Source: Nitrospirota bacterium (GTDB lineage: Bacteria; Nitrospirota; CAKKRA01; 9FT-COMBO-42-15). Taken from it: a stretch of 9,689 nucleotides of DNA. Below are positions 4,993 to 9,689 of the stretch, piece by piece. The notes beneath the pieces are model-generated. The model saw only the letters and a program-made list of their open reading frames with translations, was not told the DNA's origin and did not search any database. The stretch lies in NCBI GenBank assembly GCA_016214425.1, contig JACRON010000148.1:1-9689 (forward strand). The letters are read 5' to 3'. The stretch's first letter is position 1, and each line of letters begins with the position of its first letter. The position numbers were made by a program, and so were the translations under genes.

Positions 4993-7006
4993 ATGAAGTA
5001 TTTTAGCTTTTTTATTTTAGCTTTAATTTTATTAATATTTGATACAAATGCCTTTCCAAGCAATAATAGGTGGACGCCAATACCATTAACATCTGCAAAG
5101 CAGAAACAGGAAGGTTTAGCAGGCGGTGAAGGGATGCAGATGGTTTTTGGCATTGCTTATGCCCCCAGCAATCCAAATGTCGTTTACATTGTTTCGGATA
5201 CCTCTCAGGTATGGAAGAGCAGGCATTTCAATAGCGGTAGATCCATTGAATGAAAACATTATTTTTGTTGCAGGCTCTCATGCTGAAAAGCGTGATAATA
5301 TTTCACCTGCTGATGGGATATATCGAACATTAGACGGTGGTGAAAATTGGACACTTGTAAAACAAACACCATATCTTCGGGGGAAAGAAGGTATTCATTT
5401 CGCATTTGACAAGGGTTCATCCAATGAAAATCAAACAAGGGTTATATACGCTGGCACTCATATGGATGGTTTATTAAAATCATCTGATGGCGGAACAACA
5501 TGGAAGTATCTCGGATTAAAGGGTATCAGAATATTTGATGTTAAGATTAACCCTAAAGCCCCTTCAAGGCTTATTGTAGCAACTCAAGATGGATTCTATG
5601 TTATAGAAGATGGGGGTAATAGAATCGGAAAATTATATTCAAAAGGACTTCCCAGAATTGATTTGCCAATTACAAGTATTGGACTGGACGAGAGCAATCC
5701 GAATGTTATATATGCTGCCGCAAGGAAAGCCGGAGTCTATCGTTCAGATGATGGCGGCAAGACCTTTTACCAAATTAATAAAGAATTGGCAAAAGATATA
5801 GATTACAATCAAGTCTCAGTTTGTAGCTCAGATTCAAGATATATATATGTTTCTTTGGATAGGCATGGTGGTTTAAATCCTTTATGGAGCAACGATGGCG
5901 GCAAGACATTGAATAAGCCTTTTACTCTTGATGCTAAGGAAAGGTCTCTTATTAAAGGAAGATTTTTTAGTGCCCCAATAGCTATTCACCCTAAGAATTG
6001 TCAAGTTGCTTTGACAAGTGCAAACGGGGCTGATCGTATAATAAAAACGACTGATGGAGGAAAGACATGGAATTACTCCAATAGCGGATATAGAGGTGGT
6101 AGAATGGGGATCGGAAAATCATCGTTGACTTTTTCTAAAAACTCTAAGAAGATGATCTTCTTTTTGATAGATTTTGGTCCAGCCTTGACTGTGGATGGAG
6201 GAGAAACATTTCAAATGCTTGATATTCCAAGATTAGGAGCAAAAACAACACCAGTCGGCGCAGCCTCCCCAGGTTCCGACATTATTGTCACTGCCATTGG
6301 AGAGTGGGGAAAACAGACATTGGCATTCAGCAATGATGGAGGGAAAAAGTGGAAGGTTATTCCAGGTACAGAAGATAATTATAAGCTTATTGTCTTTCAT
6401 CCGCAAAAACCAGATATCATTTATGCTCAGGGGCTTATAAGTAAGGACAATGGTATTACATGGAAAAAACTTTCAGAAAAGATTTATGCAGTATTCAGAG
6501 GCAATGGCAACATTGTTTATTCTATAAGTGAAATCGGAAAAAATAAATCTATTATTAAACGCTCAAACGACCAGGGTGAAACATGGAAAACTCCCTACCC
6601 TGAGTTGCCTATTGAAATGAAGGCTATAAATGAAATAGATGTAGACCCTCTGAATCCAGATCGCATATATATTGCATCAAATGCCGGTTTTTATATTTTT
6701 GATGGCAAAAGGTGGATAAAGAAGGATGAAGAGAGCGGATTGAGCAAAGATTACTTCGGGTTGATATCCTTTAAATGTGTAGCAGTAGACCCGATGCATC
6801 CAGAGGTTGTCTATACAGGAAGATGGGCTCCGGGCAAAGGACATTCAAACGGAATTTTTCGCTCCACTGATTATGGAAAGACATGGCAGAATATCAGTTA
6901 TAACCTCGGAGATATTACAATCTGGTCTGTTTCAGTAAGCCCGCATGATGGAACAGTCTATATTGGTTCATCACATGGGACATGGAAGCTGCCACCACCG
7001 TATTAA
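4993..7006 (+). pseudogene. Secreted Asp-box (BNR/sortilin-like) beta-propeller protein, frameshifted
   Basis: The gene starts at ATG 4993 behind TTGGAG and encodes a typical signal peptide (MKYFSFFILALILLIFDTNA), then GMQMVFGIAYAPSNPNVVYIVSDTSQVWKS up to about 5222, where this frame soon stops at 5253. The homology resumes in the +1-shifted frame at GISIAVDPLNENII (from about 5225) and continues for some 595 residues to 7006. Ten Asp-box motifs (S/T-x-D-x-G-x-x-W/F) are spread along it, at residues 68, 119, 207, 255, 308, 356, 402, 439, 480 and 580 of the second frame. This is the layout of VPS10/sortilin-, YCF48- and sialidase-like propellers exported to the periplasm or outside. The first Asp box expected after VWKS is missing, so a small deletion with frameshift is likelier than a single-base error. 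Ligand or enzymatic activity cannot be told; Asp boxes are structural. Confidence 0.8.
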
Positions 7007-7016
7007 ATGGAGTTGT

Positions 7017-7373
7017 GCCATTAAAATATCTCATTTGACCGAAAAAGAAGGCAACAGTATTGAGTTAAGCCCAAATATTACGGCTGAGATGAATGAAAGA
7101 GGTGAATTGATAGGCATAGAGATATTAGAGGCGAGCTTTGTTATCTGGGAGGGCAAGGATGTCTTGCAGATTCCAGCAAGCGCGCTCTTTCGCAAGGGAG
7201 ATGCATGGGCAGTATTTGTTATAAAGAACAAAAAGGCGCAGCAGCAACAGGTAGAAATCGGCCGCAGAAACGGCCTTACAGCAGAAATACTCTCAGGCCT
7301 TGCTGAAGGCGAGGAGGTTATTATGCATCCGGATGATTCTATTAAAGAAGGAACACGAGTGAAGAAAAGGTGA
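7017..7373 (+). pseudogene. Chimera: DUF2283 fragment fused to MacA/HlyD-type membrane fusion protein C-terminus
   Basis: Two unrelated pieces share one frame. Residues from about 7020 to 7136 read NSIELSPNITAEMNERGEL, then IGIEILEAS, the C-terminal half of a DUF2283 protein. Immediately after (7137-7373) comes FVIWEGKDVLQIPASALFRK, GDAWAVFVIKNKKAQQQQVE, IGRRNGLTAEILSGLAEGEE and VIMHPDDSIKEGTRVKKR. That is the beta-barrel/membrane-proximal end of a MacA/HlyD-family periplasmic adaptor, with its typical 'vP.sAlfr.gd.waVfvv' and 'vGhrnGl.aEvlsGL.eGe.Vi.hP.d.i.dGtrV' blocks. The adaptor's signal anchor, hairpin and lipoyl domain are absent. No convincing start codon or ribosome binding site opens the frame, and the only in-frame upstream ATG (6945) lies inside the propeller gene. 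It is probably a non-functional junction of two deletions. It pairs logically with the ABC ATPase stub upstream. Confidence 0.75.
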
Positions 7374-7395
7374 GGTGGATAAAGGAGCTAAAATA

Positions 7396-7989
7396 ATGCG
7401 TCGCTTTAAAAAGGAGATAAAGGATAAAGCTGTTATTATTGATATCTTTAACAGATGCCATGTAGGATGCCTTGGAACTATTGGTAAAGATGGCTATCCA
7501 ATGGTGAAGCCATTGAACTTTGCCTATTGTGATGGAAGTAATCCCTCCATTCCCCCTTTAGCAAAGGGGGGTGAGGGGGGATTTTTAGGAAAGATATATT
7601 TTCACACCGCAAAAGAAGGGGAGAAAATAGAGGACATCAAAAGAGACAACCGTGTCTGCTTTGAGGTGGATTTGCCAATAGCATATCTGAAGGCAAAGAA
7701 CCAGCCATGTGAGGCTGACTATCTCTATAGAAGCGTGATTATTAAAGGCAGGGCTCATATTATTGAAGACAGGGATGAAAAGCTTTTTGGACTGAAATGC
7801 CTCATGGAAAAATATCAGCCAGGAGGAAAGTATGGCGATTATCTTAAGGAAAAATTGCAAATAACAGGCATTGTCAGGATAGATATTGAGGAGATGGTGG
7901 GCAAGGAAGACCTTGGTAAAGAGCATCAGATGGATATTGCGCTAAGGGCATTAAAAGATAAAGTGCTCTTGCCGATAATCCTTGAATAA
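7396..7989 (+). CDS. Pyridoxamine 5'-phosphate oxidase-fold flavin-binding protein (NimA-like)
   Basis: The 198-residue product shows the split-barrel flavoprotein pattern of NimA-like proteins: an N-terminal helix MRRFKKEIKDKAVIIDIFNR, strands CHVGCLGTIGKDGYPMVKPLNFAY (21-44), KIYFHTAKEGEKIEDIKRDNRVCFEV (66-91) and YRSVIIKGRAHIIED. Family members bind FMN/FAD as dimers; some reduce nitroimidazoles or act on heme or F420, so the substrate here is open. ATG 7396 is preferred over the upstream GTG 7375 because GGAG at 7384-7387 lies at ideal distance. Between the paired strands, residues 48-65 are an extra SNPSIPPLAKGGEGGFLG encoded by a GC-rich inverted repeat. The insertion keeps the frame and falls where a short turn is expected, so the fold may survive. 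The methyltransferase gene starts 5 bases after the stop, suggesting co-transcription. Confidence 0.82.
   Translation: MRRFKKEIKDKAVIIDIFNRCHVGCLGTIGKDGYPMVKPLNFAYCDGSNPSIPPLAKGGEGGFLGKIYFHTAKEGEKIEDIKRDNRVCFEVDLPIAYLKAKNQPCEADYLYRSVIIKGRAHIIEDRDEKLFGLKCLMEKYQPGGKYGDYLKEKLQITGIVRIDIEEMVGKEDLGKEHQMDIALRALKDKVLLPIILE
7537..7590 (+). repeat. Intragenic GC-rich palindromic repeat inserted in frame ('PPLAKGGEGGF' type)
   Basis: A 54-base segment made of C-rich and G-rich arms interrupts the NimA-like gene. Left arm TCCCTCCATTCCCCCTTT (7542-7559) and right arm AAAGGGGGGTGAGGGGGGA (7563-7581) form an imperfect hairpin around a tiny loop. It translates as 18 codons without a stop and replaces a two-residue-type hairpin turn. 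Elements of this composition, encoding SIPPLAKGG.GG-like peptides, are dispersed in many copies, inside and between genes, in cyanobacteria and various environmental bacteria. Recognition is from memory; other copies are not present in this window. Confidence 0.75.
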
Positions 7990-7994
7990 ACAAT

Positions 7995-8708
7995 ATGACA
8001 TCTCAGCGAATTATGCACAATTCGGGTTTAGACATAGACCGCATTGCATTTTTCGGCAGAACCTATACCGAATACCTGAGCATGTTTGACCTTGACGGGT
8101 CTGTTTTGAAACGAGGCCGTATATTGGACTGCCCTGCAGGCGCTTCCTCCTTTGCGGCAGAGGCGCATCAATTAGGCCTTGATGTTACTGCATGTGATAT
8201 TATGTATAATCATAGTGTTAATGAACTCATAGAAAAAAGCAAAAAAGACATTCAGCATGTCTTTGAAAAGTTTGATGAGGCAGAGCATCTTTATGTCTGG
8301 GATTATTACAGGAATAAGGAAGATGTCATAGCATTAAGAAAAAAGGCATTAAAACTGTTCTCTGAGGACTTCCCAGCCGGGTTTAAAGAGAAAAGATATA
8401 TTCATGGTGAACTTCCGCACTTGCCTTTTCCTGATAAAAGTTTTTCTCTTGTTTTATCAGGTAATTTTCTTTTTTTGTATGGCGACAGGCTTGATTTGGA
8501 TTTTCATAAGGCATGTATGAAAGAGCTTGTAAGAGTATGTTCAGGTGAGGTTCGTATATTCCCCCTTGTCGGCCTTGATGCAAAGCCTTATCCGTATTTA
8601 GATGAAATATTATCATTTCTTGATTTCGCTGGTGTAAAATCTGAAATAGTCAAAGCGCCCTTTGAGTTTCAAAAAGGAGCGAATCAGATGCTGAAGATAA
8701 GTCTTTAG
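7995..8708 (+). CDS. Class I SAM-dependent methyltransferase-like protein
   Basis: The 237-residue product has the Rossmann methyltransferase order. Motif I is GRILDCPAGASSFAAEAHQL (residues 41-60), followed by GLDVTACDIMY (61-71) as the acidic end of beta-2. A post-I helical insert rich in Lys/Glu comes next, then LPHLPFPDKSFSLVLSGNFLFLY (140-162) as motif IV with the strand-4 turn. A C-terminal strand pair follows, containing ELVRVCSGEVRIFPL. Motif I departs from the common E/DxGxGxG (it reads DCPAGASSF), so SAM binding is likely but not certain. The substrate cannot be inferred. It lies 5 bases after the flavin-binding gene with a weak ribosome binding site, so it is probably translated as the second gene of that operon. 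An alternative start at 8013 (MHNSGLDIDRIAFFGR) would trim six residues. Confidence 0.78.
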   Translation: MTSQRIMHNSGLDIDRIAFFGRTYTEYLSMFDLDGSVLKRGRILDCPAGASSFAAEAHQLGLDVTACDIMYNHSVNELIEKSKKDIQHVFEKFDEAEHLYVWDYYRNKEDVIALRKKALKLFSEDFPAGFKEKRYIHGELPHLPFPDKSFSLVLSGNFLFLYGDRLDLDFHKACMKELVRVCSGEVRIFPLVGLDAKPYPYLDEILSFLDFAGVKSEIVKAPFEFQKGANQMLKISL

Positions 8709-8717
8709 AAGGTTTAT

Positions 8718-8771
8718 TTGACAACAAGCTTATAAAATTATAAAAAATGATTATCATATTTTACATAAAAT
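8718..8771 (+). promoter_or_regulatory. Promoter and palindromic operator candidates of the Phd/YefM gene
   Basis: TTGACA (8718-8723) is followed by A+T-rich -10 candidates: TATAAA (8739-8744, 15-base spacer) or TAAAAA (8741-8746, 17-base spacer). Two palindromes lie next to them: ATGAT-T-ATCAT (8747-8757) and ATTTTA-CA-TAAAAT (8758-8771). Their position at the predicted start of transcription suits autorepression by the Phd/YefM antitoxin. ATGATTATCAT also resembles the core of a Fur box, but it is shorter than a functional one. Confidence 0.45.
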
Positions 8772-8780
8772 CGAGGTTTA

Positions 8781-9053
8781 ATGGCTAAAACCATTAGTGC
8801 AACGGATGTTGTCAGAAAATTTTCAGATGTTTTGAATTCCATAAAATACAAGGGGAATCATTTCATAATTTTAAGAGGCGGCAAGCCCGTGGCCTCTATA
8901 ACTCCTGTTGAGAAGCCGATAAAAGAAAAAACGCTTGGCGAGTTGAAGGAATTGCTGAAAAAACTTCCACGACTTGGCGATGAAGCTGAAAGATTTGAAA
9001 AGGACTTGAAAGCAATTATAAAACATCAGCCATTAATGCCTGAGAAAGACTAA
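8781..9053 (+). CDS. Phd/YefM-family antitoxin
   Basis: The 90-residue product starts with the type II antitoxin fold: KTISATDVVRKFSDVLNSIK (helix-strand DNA-binding and dimer core), then GNHFIILRGGKPVASITPVE, equivalent to the 'g..ivIt.rGkpvA.l.P' block of Phd/YefM. A charged helical tail follows (LGELKELLKKLPRLGDEAER), the usual toxin-wrapping segment. GAGG lies four bases before the ATG. Its stop overlaps the start of a PIN-toxin gene by one base (TAATG), the classic antitoxin-toxin arrangement, but that toxin is a short broken remnant. The antitoxin is therefore an orphan that may still bind its own operator or neutralise related VapC toxins elsewhere. The palindromes upstream are candidate binding sites. 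Confidence 0.88.
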   Translation: MAKTISATDVVRKFSDVLNSIKYKGNHFIILRGGKPVASITPVEKPIKEKTLGELKELLKKLPRLGDEAERFEKDLKAIIKHQPLMPEKD

Positions 9054-9148
9054 TGGGTATAATATTTGATACCAGTGCCCTTATTGCGATATAGCGAAGC
9101 TCCATGAACATTGAAAGACTTATTGAAGGACGGGAGGACGAACCATGA
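9053..9148 (+). pseudogene. VapC-like PIN-domain toxin relic
   Basis: The frame opens at the ATG overlapping the antitoxin stop and reads MGIIFDTSALIAI, then TAG at 9092-9094, then RSSMNIERLIEGREDEP and TGA at 9146-9148. The first part is the first strand of a PIN domain with its catalytic Asp (FDTSALIA). The second part, in the same frame, matches the following helix and 'GR.DEP' turn of PIN toxins related to VapC. So one nonsense codon splits the start, and everything after the DEP turn, including the other three acidic residues, has been lost and replaced by the cupin gene. Usual family length is about 130 residues; 31 codons remain. It cannot be an active toxin. Confidence 0.8.
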
Positions 9149-9468
9149 ACTTCTTTAAAGAATCAGATTTAAAAGCAAAGCAAGTCCTTGAAGGTATTAC
9201 TCTCAGGGCTGTCTCTGGCGATAAAACCATGATGACCTTCTTTGAATTTGAGCCAGATGCCGTAATTCCATCACACAAGCATCCCCATGAGCAGATAACA
9301 TATATAATCGAAGGCGAGATGGAATTTACAGTTGAAGGAGAAACACGGCTCTTGAAAAAGGACGATGGGGTTGTGATTCGGTCCAATCAGGAACACAGCG
9401 CAAGGGTTCTTGATAAACCTGCAAAAGCAGTGGATGCGTGGTATCCAGTAAGAGAGGATTATTTATAA
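9145..9468 (+). CDS. Small single-domain cupin protein
   Basis: The 107-residue product is a single beta-barrel cupin_2 domain. The metal-binding motif 1 is PSHKHPHEQITYIIEGEMEF (42-61), with His44, His46 and Glu49 as candidate ligands (His48 and Gln50 are adjacent) and the conserved G before the next strand. Motif 2, DDGVVIRSNQEHSARVLD (73-90), supplies His84. Small stand-alone cupins of this kind bind a divalent metal and act as isomerases, dioxygenases or sensors; the substrate cannot be read from the sequence. GGGAGG at 9132-9137 is a strong ribosome binding site seven bases before the ATG, and it lies inside the vapC relic, where it encodes part of GREDEP. No separate promoter is visible, so expression may depend on the antitoxin promoter. 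Confidence 0.85.
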   Translation: MNFFKESDLKAKQVLEGITLRAVSGDKTMMTFFEFEPDAVIPSHKHPHEQITYIIEGEMEFTVEGETRLLKKDDGVVIRSNQEHSARVLDKPAKAVDAWYPVREDYL

Positions 9469-9478
9469 CAAATAGCCC

Positions 9479-9507
9479 TTGACATCAATCTTTGATGATG
9501 CAATAAT
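9479..9507 (+). promoter_or_regulatory. Near-consensus promoter of the ribbon-helix-helix antitoxin gene
   Basis: TTGACA (9479-9484) and AATAAT (9502-9507, one mismatch) are separated by exactly 17 bases. An inverted repeat CATCAA-TCT-TTGATG (9483-9497) overlaps the -35 element and spacer. Transcription is predicted near 9514, at the left edge of a perfect palindrome. Confidence 0.65.
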
Positions 9508-9512
9508 AGACT

Positions 9513-9540
9513 CATAATGACTCATTTATGAGTCATTATG
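9513..9540. repeat. Perfect 28-bp palindrome, likely operator
   Basis: CATAATGACTCAT (9513-9525), TT, ATGAGTCATTATG (9528-9540) is a 13-bp inverted repeat without mismatch. It covers the predicted transcription start and touches the Shine-Dalgarno (GGAGG from 9540). Position and perfection fit an operator bound by the dimeric antitoxin encoded directly downstream. As RNA it would also form a hairpin that could limit translation. Confidence 0.6.
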
Positions 9541-9553
9541 GAGGTGAGTAGAT

Positions 9554-9689
9554 TTGAAGCAGATTACAATAAGGGGCATCCCTGATGAGATTGAAAAGAT
9601 AATAAAGAAAGAGGCCAAGGCAAAAGGGCTGAGCCTCAACAAGGCATTTATCTCGCTGCTTGAAAAGGCAACAGGTTTAAGGGCAAAGG
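9554..9689 (+). CDS. Ribbon-helix-helix antitoxin (FitA/Arc-like), 3' partial
   Basis: The visible 45 residues read (M)KQITIRGIPDEIEKIIKKEA, then KAKGLSLNKAFISLLEKATG and LRAK, a ribbon-helix-helix pattern. The DNA-contacting strand is KQITIRGIP, helix A is DEIEKIIKKEAKAKG, and helix B starts at SLNKAFISLLEKA. Such proteins are usually antitoxins of VapBC/FitAB-type pairs. The only start in this frame is TTG at 9554 (a TGA precedes it at 9545), nine bases after GGAGG, so a rare start codon is used. The gene runs off the window edge, and a PIN toxin would be expected next. The upstream palindrome is the likely autoregulatory site. Confidence 0.8.
   Translation, partial: MKQITIRGIPDEIEKIIKKEAKAKGLSLNKAFISLLEKATGLRAK

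Noticed and set aside
5610..5801. 63-codon frame on the + strand
   Set aside because: It lies wholly inside the propeller coding frame, has no ribosome binding site and resembles no protein; a shadow of the real gene.
6945..7016. Start of the DUF2283-MFP frame at ATG 6945
   Set aside because: This ATG lies inside the propeller gene in another frame, the intervening residues look random, and there is no ribosome binding site.
8747..8757. Fur box
   Set aside because: Only the central 11 bases fit; the outer repeats of a 19-bp box are missing, and an antitoxin operator explains the palindrome as well.

Overview
The window looks like an accessory region of an AT-rich, free-living bacterial chromosome, probably a Nitrospirota- or Desulfobacterota-like environmental genome. 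This is inferred from three things: an in-frame GC-rich repeat of the type encoding 'PPLAKGG.GGF' inside a flavin-binding protein gene, the many small toxin-antitoxin-like genes, and a secreted Asp-box propeller. No ribosomal or other phylogenetic marker is present, so the assignment is tentative. All recognisable intact genes read on the + strand. There are no tRNA or rRNA genes, no CRISPR array and no intact transposase.

Left part (1-2732): the 3' end of a DUF2442-like gene, then two tightly spaced small conserved hypothetical genes (354-822) behind a good sigma70-type promoter. Next comes a two-gene unit with a 4-base overlap: a DUF262 (GmrSD N-terminal / ParB-like) protein followed by a HEPN protein with an intact R-x4-H ribonuclease motif. 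That pair has the architecture of a defence or toxin-antitoxin module.

Middle (2733-4396): about 575 bases without a convincing gene, containing a run of strong hairpins (2929-3093) that looks like a structured RNA or the remains of a ribozyme-type element. It is followed by a GC-richer orphan gene for an HNH-like zinc-binding nuclease-domain protein.

Gene graveyard (4397-7373): fragments of unrelated genes lie end to end. They are an antisense DUF2283 scrap, the C-terminal end of an HxlR regulator, the N-terminal end of a MacB-type ABC ATPase cut off before Walker A, a secreted ten-Asp-box propeller gene broken by a frameshift or deletion, and an in-frame chimera of a DUF2283 tail with the C-terminal end of a MacA/HlyD-type membrane fusion protein. 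The ABC and MFP pieces suggest that an efflux operon once lay here and was scrambled.

Right part (7396-9689): a NimA-like pyridoxamine-phosphate-oxidase-fold protein carrying the repeat insertion, a divergent SAM methyltransferase 5 bases downstream, then a Phd/YefM antitoxin whose VapC partner is a 31-codon relic with a nonsense codon. A cupin gene starts inside that relic. The window ends in a ribbon-helix-helix antitoxin with a TTG start, behind a near-consensus promoter with a perfect 28-bp palindrome at the predicted transcription start. Its toxin, if present, lies outside the window.
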